Origin: Lysobacterales bacterium
GTDB taxonomy: Bacteria; Pseudomonadota; Gammaproteobacteria; Xanthomonadales; SZUA-36
Assembly (NCBI GenBank): GCA_026193295.1
Contig: JAPHSB010000228.1
Span: 1 to 6,196 of the forward strand
DNA length: 6,196 bases
Direction of reading: 5' to 3'
This document shows positions 1 through 6,196 of this stretch, piece by piece. Numbering within the stretch: position 1 is the first letter of the stretch; each line of letters opens with the position of its first letter. A program made the translations under genes and the position numbers. The notes under the pieces were generated by a model, which ran no database searches, was not told the DNA's origin, and worked only from the letters and a program-made list of their open reading frames with translations.

Positions 1-1045
1 CATGGACGATCCCTGGGGCATCTACTACACGGGCGGAACGACCGGGCTGCCCAAGGGCGCAATCCTCACGCACGGTAACGTGACCTGGAACAGCGTCAAT
101 ACCATCGCATCCTGGGGCATCAGCGGTCAGCACAAAGCGGCCCTGCAGCTGCCCTTCTTCCACATTGGCGGGCCGAACATTTTCATGGCGCCGCTGGTCC
201 ATGTCGGCGGCGCCACGATCCTGTGCCGCGGTTTCGACCCGGATGAGACTTTCGACCTGGTGGAGCGCTCCGGCATCACTCACTATGTCGCGGTGCCGAC
301 GATGTTCCAGATGCTGCAGGATCACCCGCGTTGGGAGCAGGCCGACTTCTCGAAGCTGGAGCTGGTCATCAGCGGCGGGGCGCCCTGCCCCCTGCCGGTC
401 ATGCAAAAGTTCTGGGAACGCGGGGTCGACTTCAAGATGGGCTACGGCCTCACCGAAGCGTCCGGCAACAACTTCTGGCTGCCGCCGGAACTGGTCCGAC
501 GGAAGACCGGCTCGGTCGGCTACCCGATCTTCCACATCGACATGAAGATTATCCACGACAACGGTGACAAATGTGCCGACGGCGAGGCAGGCGAACTGCT
601 GATCCGTGGGCCGCACGTTGTTGCCGGCTACTGGCGGAACCCGGAAGCAACGAAGGACACTATTCGCGATGGTTGGCTGCACACCGGCGACATTGCCGTG
701 CGCGACGAGGACGGTTGCTACTCCATACTCGGCCGTTCCAAGGAAATGTTCATCAGCGGTGGCGAAAACGTCTATCCCGCGGAGATCGAATCGGTATTGC
801 TGGCGCACCCCAAGGTGCTCGACGCGGCTGTCGTGGGCGTGCCGCATGAGACCTGGGGCGAAGTTGGCCGGGCCTTCCTGGTGGTCGACGAAGGCTACAG
901 CGAAGACGGGTTGCGGGCTTTCCTCGACGAACGCCTGGCCCGCTACAAGCTGCCGCGCTCAATTGTCCTGCTCGACGCCCTGCCCCTGACGGCCATCGGC
1001 AAAATAGACAAGAAACTGCTTGCACAGCGGGAGGCGCCGGAATGA
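1..1045 (+). CDS. Acyl-CoA synthetase (AMP-forming), 5'-truncated
   Basis: C-terminal 347 residues of a class I adenylate-forming acid-CoA ligase, which activates a carboxylic acid with ATP and then transfers it to CoA in the cytoplasm. Visible motifs, numbered from the ATG at base 2: the phosphate loop YTGGTTGLPKGA (9-20), MGYGLTE (146-152), GWLHTGD (224-230) with the ribose-binding Asp230, the hinge region GRSKEMFISGGENVYP (244-259), and the C-terminal PLTAIGKIDKKLL (328-340), where Lys334 matches the catalytic lysine. The ATG at base 2 is almost certainly internal, because the phosphate loop normally follows about 150-200 residues; those lie left of the window. Nothing visible is broken. 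The acid substrate cannot be read from the sequence; the C-terminal half resembles medium/long-chain and aromatic acid ligases. The stop overlaps the next start (ATGA), so the two are probably translationally coupled. Confidence 0.95.
   Translation, partial: MDDPWGIYYTGGTTGLPKGAILTHGNVTWNSVNTIASWGISGQHKAALQLPFFHIGGPNIFMAPLVHVGGATILCRGFDPDETFDLVERSGITHYVAVPTMFQMLQDHPRWEQADFSKLELVISGGAPCPLPVMQKFWERGVDFKMGYGLTEASGNNFWLPPELVRRKTGSVGYPIFHIDMKIIHDNGDKCADGEAGELLIRGPHVVAGYWRNPEATKDTIRDGWLHTGDIAVRDEDGCYSILGRSKEMFISGGENVYPAEIESVLLAHPKVLDAAVVGVPHETWGEVGRAFLVVDEGYSEDGLRAFLDERLARYKLPRSIVLLDALPLTAIGKIDKKLLAQREAPE
1029..1034 (+). promoter_or_regulatory. Ribosome binding site for the alpha/beta hydrolase
   Basis: GGGAGG lies 7 bases before the ATG at 1042, inside the last codons of the upstream ligase. 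It supports this start, and with the ATGA stop/start overlap it suggests coupled translation. Confidence 0.75.
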
Positions 1046-2109
1046 CCATTCCCATTCTCGAAGGTATCACTGCTCGCACCGTTACCACCAGGCGCCTGAC
1101 GACCCGGGTGCTGTTTGCGGGCCCCGATGACGGCATACCCGTGTTGTTTATCCACGGTAATTTCTCCAACGCCACCTGGTGGGAGGAAACCATGCTGCAA
1201 CTGCCGCCGCAATACCGCGGCATTGCAGCCGACCAGCGCGGCTATGGCGGAGCGGACCCCGATGTACTGATCGACGCGACCCGGGGCATGAGCGATTTCG
1301 TGGACGACTCGCTTGCGTTGATGGATCACCTGGGCCACGACCGCTTCCACCTGGTCGGAAACTCGCTCGGCGGCCTGGTCGTGTGGTGGATGATGGCCGA
1401 CGCGCCGGAGCGCCTGCTGTCGGTCACCTTGGCTGGCCCCGGCTCCCCGTACGGCTTCGGCGGAACAAAAGACGCCAGCGGCACGCCGACCACCCCGGAC
1501 TATGCCGGTTCGGGCGGCGGCCTGATCAATCCGGACCTGATCCGGAGCCTGCTGGACGGCGATCGCGATTCGATGGGCGATTTCAGCCCACGCGGCATCA
1601 TGCGCCGGCTGGTGTGGAGCGGCGGGCAGATCCCGGAGCGCGAGGATGCCCTGATCGACGCCATGTTCCGGGTGCACATCGGCGACCGCAAACTGCCGGG
1701 CGACAAGGCAACATCCCCCAACTGGCCCTACGTGCGGCCCGGCAAATGGGGCGCCACCAACGCCATGTCCCCCATGTACGTCGGCAACCTGGTCGAGCGG
1801 GTTCTCGCCGGCGAACCCAAACTGCATGCGCTGTGGGTCTACGGAGCCGAGGACCTGGCGGTCTCCAACAGCGCGGGATCGGATCCGGGGACCTGGGGAC
1901 CGACGGGGCGGCTGCCCGGTTTCCCTGGGCCGGAAGCCTACCCACCGCAACCGATGATGGACCAGATTCGCAAGATGCTCGACGACTACGGCGCGGCCGG
2001 CGGCTCCTACGACGAGGTCCCCATTGAAGGTTCGGGCCACGTGCCGTTCATCACCCACTCCGAAGAATTCAACCGGGTGTTCCATGCACACCTCGAACGA
2101 ACCAGCTGA
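1042..2109 (+). CDS. Alpha/beta hydrolase, probable esterase-type
   Basis: A 355-residue cytoplasmic alpha/beta-hydrolase with no signal peptide. The oxyanion-region HGN is at 38-40, the nucleophile elbow GNSLGG at 106-111 gives Ser108, Asp271 in YGAEDLAVS is the likely acid, and His333 in GSGHVPF completes the triad. About 61 residues separate the Asp from the His, more than in a minimal fold. They include a Pro/Gly-rich part (GRLPGFPGPEAYPPQP, 289-304) followed by a helix-like QIRKMLDDY. From memory, this arrangement recurs in a subfamily of bacterial hydrolases, so it looks like a family trait rather than damage. The cap region is about 135-250. The start is supported by a good ribosome binding site and the ATGA overlap with the ligase gene. 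Reaction and substrate are unknown: ester hydrolysis is most likely, but epoxide hydrolase, haloalkane dehalogenase and C-C hydrolase relatives share the fold. The serine nucleophile argues against the epoxide and dehalogenase classes, which use Asp. Confidence 0.93.
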   Translation: MTIPILEGITARTVTTRRLTTRVLFAGPDDGIPVLFIHGNFSNATWWEETMLQLPPQYRGIAADQRGYGGADPDVLIDATRGMSDFVDDSLALMDHLGHDRFHLVGNSLGGLVVWWMMADAPERLLSVTLAGPGSPYGFGGTKDASGTPTTPDYAGSGGGLINPDLIRSLLDGDRDSMGDFSPRGIMRRLVWSGGQIPEREDALIDAMFRVHIGDRKLPGDKATSPNWPYVRPGKWGATNAMSPMYVGNLVERVLAGEPKLHALWVYGAEDLAVSNSAGSDPGTWGPTGRLPGFPGPEAYPPQPMMDQIRKMLDDYGAAGGSYDEVPIEGSGHVPFITHSEEFNRVFHAHLERTS

Positions 2110-2111
2110 GC

Positions 2112-2116
2112 GGAGG
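2112..2116 (+). promoter_or_regulatory. Ribosome binding site deciding the depolymerase start
   Basis: GGAGG sits 6 bases before the ATG at 2123, just after the hydrolase stop at 2107-2109. It favours 2123 over the longer in-frame start at 2024, which would lie inside the hydrolase gene and place 33 extra residues before a good signal peptide. Confidence 0.85.
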
Positions 2117-2122
2117 CTGACC

Positions 2123-3103
2123 ATGCGCTACCTTTTGCCTGCCATTTTTCTCGTTACCGGCGCCGCATTCGCGGGCGAGGCCCCTACCTTGAACATCGAC
2201 AAAAGCCGGGTCACAGCCTCCGGTATTTCGGCTGGTGCGCACATGGCGCACCAATTGCATATTGCCTACTCGGATCTCTTCTCCGGCGTTGGCATCGTCT
2301 CGGGCGGCCCCTTCGGCTGCGCCGACAACTCCCTGCTCACGGCCATGAAGCGCTGCATGGAGAACACCGACCAACCCTTGCCGGTAGTGGAGCTGGTGGC
2401 CGAAATCCGGGCGGATGCCGAGGCGGGCAAGCTCGCGAACACCGAAAACCTGGCCGACGACCGCGTCTGGCTGTTCCACGGTACGCTGGATACCACGATC
2501 TCGGCCCAGGTGCACGAAGCCACCGCCGCGTTGTATGCGGAATTCATTCCTGTCGGGCAGATTTTTCAGGTGGACGACGTCGAAGCCGGCCACGCCTTCC
2601 CCACCAGGGGCCGGGGCCACGCCTGCACCGAGATGCTGCCGCCCTTCGTCGGTGATTGCGATTACGACGCGGCCGGCGAGTTGCTGCAGTACCTTTATCC
2701 TGGCCTGACCGCACCCGACTCCGAAGCGGAGACCAAATTGCTGGAAGTCAGCCTGCCCGGCGCCAGTGAAGCGGAACTGATGGAAACAGCCTACCTGTTC
2801 ATCCCTCCTGCCTGCGCCGATGGCGGAGAAGCCTGTGCGCTGCACCTGGTCCTGCACGGTTGTGCCCAATCGGCCGAGACTGTCGGCACAGCGTTCATCG
2901 AACAAAGCGGTTACCTACCCTGGGCCGAGAGCAACCACATCGTGCTGGCCTTCCCGCAGGTCAAAAAAAGTTTGGTGAACCCGCTGAATCCCCATGGCTG
3001 CTGGGACTGGTGGGGTTACACCGGGTCCAACTACCTGTGGCGGGACGGCCCCCAGATGAAAGCACTGGCGGACTGGGTAATGACCATGGCCGCGAGCCCG
3101 TAG
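2123..3103 (+). CDS. Secreted PHB depolymerase-type esterase, single domain, permuted (type II) order
   Basis: A 326-residue exported esterase of the poly(3-hydroxybutyrate) depolymerase family (Esterase PHB depolymerase type, PF10503-like), which hydrolyses polyester or oligoester bonds. Residues 1-17 form a signal peptide with a probable AFA|GEA cleavage site. The lipase box GISAG (34-38) gives Ser36; Asp123 (HGTLDTT) and His157 (AGHAFP) are the likely triad partners. The oxyanion motif LHGCAQ (244-249) comes after the triad instead of before it, which is the order of type II catalytic domains. Eight cysteines (66, 78, 168, 179, 231, 238, 247, 293) would allow disulfides outside the cytoplasm. 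Linker and C-terminal polymer-binding domains, usual in extracellular depolymerases of 400 or more residues, are absent, so soluble oligomers or a periplasmic role are plausible. The gene follows the hydrolase by 13 bp. Its last 73 bp overlap the convergent membrane-protein gene. The family is clear; the natural substrate is not. Confidence 0.93.
   Translation: MRYLLPAIFLVTGAAFAGEAPTLNIDKSRVTASGISAGAHMAHQLHIAYSDLFSGVGIVSGGPFGCADNSLLTAMKRCMENTDQPLPVVELVAEIRADAEAGKLANTENLADDRVWLFHGTLDTTISAQVHEATAALYAEFIPVGQIFQVDDVEAGHAFPTRGRGHACTEMLPPFVGDCDYDAAGELLQYLYPGLTAPDSEAETKLLEVSLPGASEAELMETAYLFIPPACADGGEACALHLVLHGCAQSAETVGTAFIEQSGYLPWAESNHIVLAFPQVKKSLVNPLNPHGCWDWWGYTGSNYLWRDGPQMKALADWVMTMAASP
3031..3103. 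other. 73-bp tail-to-tail overlap of convergent genes
   Basis: The plus-strand depolymerase gene ends at 3103 and the minus-strand membrane-protein gene at 3031, so both strands are coding here. The overlap encodes depolymerase residues from about 304 to 326 and membrane-protein residues from about 796 to 818. Third codon positions of the two frames coincide. Each TAG stop is the antisense of the junction between a C-ending codon and a TAC tyrosine codon in the other gene: F795-Y796 of the membrane protein, and N303-Y304 of the depolymerase. There is no room for a terminator between the genes, and no clear hairpin followed by a T-run was seen nearby. Confidence 0.9.
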
Positions 3104-5487
3104 AACAGCAGCGCCAGCAGCAAAACCACGGCGAATCCGAACTCGATCGCCAGCAGCGTGGCCAGCGCCGCGCTGATCACCGAGGCGAAGCCGTTGATGC
3201 CCCAGGCCCAGGGTATGAATCCCGGCGCCTCCTCGGCCAGCAGCCTGAGCCCCGTCGGAAACGGCATGCCCATGCAGAAGGCCAGCGGCGCAATCAAGGC
3301 CAGTGAGATCAGAATCCGGGCCGTGTCACCCAGGCCCATCATCGATTGGAACAGTGGCGGCAGCAGGCCCAGGTAGAGCAGCACCAGCACCGCGACTCCG
3401 GCTGTGGCGGCCCGCACGGTGACCGTCGGGTGCCGGCCGAAGCGCCGCGCAATCCACCCGGAGGCCGCACTGCCGAAGCCGGCGAACACCAGGAACCCGG
3501 CCAACACCACCGCGACCGAGTACAGCGGATGCGACAGGAAGAGGATGAATTTCTGGATGAACGCCATTTCGACGAACAGGAAGGCGAGGCCCAGCAGGAA
3601 GAAATAACTGCCCATCTTCCAACCTGTGCCTGACGGCCATGCACGCGGGGCGACCGCCAGCGGCAACACGATCAGAAGCACCCCCGCAACCACGGCCTGG
3701 GCCAGCGTGGCGAGCAGCACCAGGTAGCCCCATTCGATCAGCCCGGCACCGCCTCGTTTGCGCAGTTGCCACAGCTCGGGCAGCACGCGCCACTTGAAGT
3801 AATCGAAGAAATACGGCCGGTCATCCGTGGCGGGGGCGATGTTGAACTTGTAACTGTCAACAAAGGCGCCAGCCCCGGATCCGAGCAGCTTCGCAATACC
3901 CTCGTAGACCCACGGCCGGTCCAGGCGGTTGAAGTGGTTGGCCTCCCCGGCCGGCATCGCCGGGTACCACGCCATATCGAAGGAGCGCTGGCGGGCAAAT
4001 TCGCGCGCCAGCGCGATTTCACTCTCCGTGAAGTCGCCATTCTTCGCCAGCAGCGTGACCGTGTTCCAGTTGCGCATGAGCAGCAGCCGACGGCCCGGCT
4101 CGGCGATGCCGGCCCCGCGCATCGCCTCGATGAGCGTTGCTGCCAGCTTGAGGCTGTCGCGGGGCGGAACCTTCAACCAGCGCGTGATCGCCAACAGGCC
4201 ACCAGGCTCGAGCCGAGCCAGAAACCGGGCCATCGCTTCGACGGTATAGAGATAACTCTCGCCGAGCGCCTGTACACCGGAACCGGACACCGCCAGCGAA
4301 TCGAGCAAGGAAAGCTGGACGAGATCGTAGCGCTCATCATGGCGCGCAACGAAGCCCCGCGCCTCGCCAGCGAACAGGGTAACCCGTTCGTGTTCGTACA
4401 AATGACCGGCATACCCGGCGAAAGGCCCGCGCAGGAGGTCGACCATCTGCGGATTGAGCTCGACCGCGTCTACCTGCTCTGCGCCGTGGTAGAGCGCCAG
4501 CAGGACATCTGATCCGGCGCCGGCGCCCAACACGAGCACGCGCGGTTGCTCGAGCAGTTGATAAGGCAGCGCGACAGTCACGTCAGCCAAATAGCCCAGG
4601 GCAGCCAGATTACCGTCGAATGCCGTGATTGCACTGAGACTCTCGGCATCCGTGAATACGCCCAACTGGTCGGGGGGCAGGAACCGCGTCGTGAAGCTGA
4701 GCCCGGGTGCGTGACGGAACGGTACCCGCGGGCTTTCCACGACCGTCAACAGGCCCAGGGGTCCGGAACGCTCGTCGAGCACACGCGAGTCCACCGCTGC
4801 CAGCGCCTGGTTCAAGCCCTTGAACTCCGAGATCCGCAAGCCGATGCGGTCCTCGGGCAGTGCGTACAGAAGACCGAGCAACCAGGCAAACTGCAGGAGC
4901 GCCAATGCGGCGCGCCCCCGCGCTCCGCGTGTTCGCGGCACCGACACCAGAAGGACGGATGCGGCCAGGGGCAGAGCGGCCAGCCCGATCGCTGCCCGCT
5001 GTGGCTGCAGCAGGAACAGCGCGGCGATGACCAGCGCGGCGCCCAACCCCGCGCCCAGCAGGTCTGAAAAATAGATGCGGTCGCTGGTCTCCCGGCGCGC
5101 AGTGAAGGCCAGCCCGATGCATGTCGCCGCGAAGAAGAAAGGCAGCATGAACAACAGGTAGAGTTCGGCCAGATACAGGAACTGCCAGGGATCCCAGATC
5201 ACTTCCAGGGCATTGAACGGCAGGCGTTGGCCCAGCGCCAGGCACAGGACCATGGATATGCTGAACAGCAGGGCACTGGCCGCGAACGCCGCCTCGAAGC
5301 GCGCTTCCAGAAACTTCCTTGCCAGGGCGATGAAGGTGCCGCTGGCGCCGTAACCAAGCAGCGCCAGGCTGATGATCATCCAGGCAAAGTGATGCCAGTG
5401 CACGATCGACAGGACGCGCATCAGCAGGATCTCGTAGGCGATCGCTGAAGCCGAAACGAGGAAAACGGCGATCAGCAAACGGCGCAT
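3031..5487 (-). CDS. Polytopic membrane protein with spermidine-synthase-like domain (fused MFS/spermidine synthase type)
   Basis: An 818-residue inner-membrane protein. By eye there are helices near 4-22, 34-56, 66-88, 103-128, 140-160, 164-182 and 192-210, a soluble region 211-583, then helices near 584-611, 625-650, 655-679, 691-713, 722-742, 760-780 and 783-803. The soluble part holds a Rossmann methyltransferase/spermidine-synthase fold: VLVLGAGAGSD (317-327), the ribose-binding acid Glu343 in AVELNP, GEARGFV (374-380), and YDLVQLSLLDS (387-397). Family landmarks include ATDDRPYFFDYF (553-564), FVEMAFIQKF (638-647), MGMPFPTGLRLL (739-750) and WGINGFASV (762-770). The catalytic Asp of true spermidine synthases aligns with Ser393, so ordinary aminopropyl transfer is doubtful. 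Basic loops near 57-63, 131-137, 185-192, 615-624 and 681-692 suggest the N-terminus is cytoplasmic and the soluble domain periplasmic. The gene starts 2 bp after the methyltransferase stop without a clear ribosome binding site, suggesting coupled translation. Its function is not established. Confidence 0.88.
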   Translation of the reverse strand: MRRLLIAVFLVSASAIAYEILLMRVLSIVHWHHFAWMIISLALLGYGASGTFIALARKFLEARFEAAFAASALLFSISMVLCLALGQRLPFNALEVIWDPWQFLYLAELYLLFMLPFFFAATCIGLAFTARRETSDRIYFSDLLGAGLGAALVIAALFLLQPQRAAIGLAALPLAASVLLVSVPRTRGARGRAALALLQFAWLLGLLYALPEDRIGLRISEFKGLNQALAAVDSRVLDERSGPLGLLTVVESPRVPFRHAPGLSFTTRFLPPDQLGVFTDAESLSAITAFDGNLAALGYLADVTVALPYQLLEQPRVLVLGAGAGSDVLLALYHGAEQVDAVELNPQMVDLLRGPFAGYAGHLYEHERVTLFAGEARGFVARHDERYDLVQLSLLDSLAVSGSGVQALGESYLYTVEAMARFLARLEPGGLLAITRWLKVPPRDSLKLAATLIEAMRGAGIAEPGRRLLLMRNWNTVTLLAKNGDFTESEIALAREFARQRSFDMAWYPAMPAGEANHFNRLDRPWVYEGIAKLLGSGAGAFVDSYKFNIAPATDDRPYFFDYFKWRVLPELWQLRKRGGAGLIEWGYLVLLATLAQAVVAGVLLIVLPLAVAPRAWPSGTGWKMGSYFFLLGLAFLFVEMAFIQKFILFLSHPLYSVAVVLAGFLVFAGFGSAASGWIARRFGRHPTVTVRAATAGVAVLVLLYLGLLPPLFQSMMGLGDTARILISLALIAPLAFCMGMPFPTGLRLLAEEAPGFIPWAWGINGFASVISAALATLLAIEFGFAVVLLLALLFYGLAAMVITQSASAFIWGPSRHR

Positions 5488-5489
5488 AT

Positions 5490-6196
5490 CTAGTGCTTGC
5501 CGGTGAGGGGGACGAAGCGCACCGCGGTGATCTGCCGTGTCAGTACGTCGCCCGCCTCGGTCTTTTCCAGCAGCAACAGGTACTGCACCGTGAATCGTCC
5601 GCCCACCGGGATCACCATGCGGCCGCCCGGCTTGAGTTGAGCGATCAACGGCGGCGGCACGTGGGTCGCCGCCGCCGTAACGACAATCGCGTCGAACGGC
5701 GCATGATCCTCCCAGCCAAAATAGCCGTCACCAAGCCGGGTCGTGACATTTTCGTAACCGAGACGCTTCAGCCGCTGCTGCGCCTGCTCTGCCAGGGGCT
5801 CGATGATTTCGATGCTGTAAACCTGCTTGACCAGCTTAGCCAGCACCGCCGCCTGGTAAGCCGAGCCGGTTCCGACCTCCAGCACCACGTCGTCTTCGTC
5901 CGGTGCCGCCAGGTCGGTCATCAGGGCGACAATATAGGGCTGGGAGATGGTCTGGCCATGGCCAATCGGCAATGGGTGATTCGCATAGGCTTCCGAACGC
6001 AGGCGATCCGGTACGAACTCATGCCGCTTCACATCGAGCAGCGCCTGCAGCACGCGTTCATCGAACCCGTCCTGTCCGGGCGGCGGATCCAGGCGCCCGT
6101 AAGCGCGGAGCTCGTCGACGAGCGCGATCCGGGCGGTCGCGAAAGCTGTGTCGTCCGCCGCTGCCGGGAATGCGGCCAGCAGGACGAGAATGGCCA
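5490..6196 (-). CDS. pcm: Protein-L-isoaspartate O-methyltransferase, probably exported; N-terminus outside window
   Basis: Protein repair enzyme that methylates L-isoaspartyl residues from damaged Asn/Asp using S-adenosylmethionine. At least 234 residues are visible, against about 205-220 for cytosolic forms. Numbering from the first full codon (6194-6192): ERVLQALLDVKRHEFVP (46-62), the substrate-loop signature PIGHGQTISQPYIVALMTDL (76-95), the cofactor loop LEVGTGSAYQAAVLA (105-119, with Ala112 where Gly is usual), an acidic residue in YSIEIIEP, then GDGYFGWEDHAPFDAIVVTAA, LKPGGRMVIPVG and the terminal VRFVPL. A GTG at 6053 could be taken as the start, but it is the Val of the conserved ERVL segment. 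Upstream the frame stays open to the edge, reading ARIALVDELRAYGR (family N-terminal helix) preceded by AILVLLAAFPAAADD, a signal-peptide core with a probable AAA|DD cleavage. The codon at the edge ends in TG and could itself be a start. It lies 2 bp upstream of the membrane-protein gene. Confidence 0.93.
   Translation of the reverse strand, partial: AILVLLAAFPAAADDTAFATARIALVDELRAYGRLDPPPGQDGFDERVLQALLDVKRHEFVPDRLRSEAYANHPLPIGHGQTISQPYIVALMTDLAAPDEDDVVLEVGTGSAYQAAVLAKLVKQVYSIEIIEPLAEQAQQRLKRLGYENVTTRLGDGYFGWEDHAPFDAIVVTAAATHVPPPLIAQLKPGGRMVIPVGGRFTVQYLLLLEKTEAGDVLTRQITAVRFVPLTGKH

Noticed and set aside
2..4. ATG at base 2 as a true start of the ligase
   Set aside because: The phosphate loop follows after only 8 residues, whereas family members have about 150-200 residues before it; the gene is cut by the window edge.
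1876..1895. GGATC-containing short near-repeats in the hydrolase gene
   Set aside because: Short GC-rich matches of the kind expected by chance inside coding sequence; no symmetric arms long enough to be a site.
2024..2122. Longer start for the depolymerase (ATG at 2024)
   Set aside because: It would overlap the hydrolase gene by 86 bp and put 33 polar residues before a clear signal peptide; the ATG at 2123 has GGAGG at ideal spacing.
943..2124. Long open frame of 393 codons on the minus strand opposite the alpha/beta hydrolase gene
   Set aside because: It is explained by GC-rich codon use of the plus-strand gene. Its translation has no recognisable motifs, is rich in Arg, Gly, His and Val without domain structure, and the opposite strand carries a complete catalytic triad.
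2069..2905. Open frame of 278 codons on the minus strand opposite the depolymerase gene
   Set aside because: Same shadow effect: no motif, no ribosome binding site, and the plus strand encodes a well-conserved esterase.
3103..3125. CAG/GCC-rich repetitive stretch as a possible repeat or terminator
   Set aside because: It encodes the Leu/Ala-rich last membrane helices on the minus strand; there is no stem-loop with a T-run.
3766..4512. Open frame of 248 codons on the plus strand inside the membrane-protein gene
   Set aside because: Antisense shadow of the spermidine-synthase-like domain; the product has no family features.

Overview
The window is a GC-rich, gene-dense stretch of a bacterial chromosome. 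There are two opposing gene groups and no intergenic region longer than 13 bp. High G+C at third codon positions, exported enzymes with typical Gram-negative signal sequences, and the protein families present suggest a Pseudomonadota organism, perhaps an environmental gammaproteobacterium. That placement is an inference and cannot be fixed from this sequence alone.

Plus strand, 1-3103: three tightly packed genes that read as one operon. A class I acyl-CoA (AMP-forming) synthetase is cut by the left edge. It overlaps by 4 bp (ATGA) an alpha/beta hydrolase with a complete Ser-Asp-His triad. After a 13-bp gap comes a secreted, single-domain poly(3-hydroxybutyrate)-depolymerase-type esterase whose active-site elements are in circularly permuted order. 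One possible reading is a small catabolic route: the exported depolymerase releases ester oligomers or hydroxy acids, the cytoplasmic hydrolase cleaves esters further, and the ligase activates the acids as CoA thioesters. The substrates are not shown by the sequence.

Minus strand, 6196-3031: two genes 2 bp apart. The first is a protein-L-isoaspartate O-methyltransferase. Its reading frame continues upstream of the in-frame GTG at 6053, through a normal family N-terminus and a signal-peptide-like stretch, to the window edge, so the enzyme is probably exported and its start lies outside. The second is an 818-residue protein with about seven membrane helices, a spermidine-synthase-like Rossmann domain, and about seven more helices (often annotated as fused MFS/spermidine synthase). 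The distribution of positive charge predicts that the Rossmann domain faces the periplasm, the compartment where the neighbouring methyltransferase would be. The residue aligned with the catalytic Asp of spermidine synthase is Ser. This pair is the most interesting part of the window.

The two groups converge, and their last genes overlap tail to tail by 73 bp (3031-3103). Each stop codon is read from the antisense of a tyrosine codon of the other gene. No RNA genes, mobile elements, CRISPR arrays, attachment sites or convincing terminators were seen. Promoters for both groups must lie outside the window or inside coding sequence.
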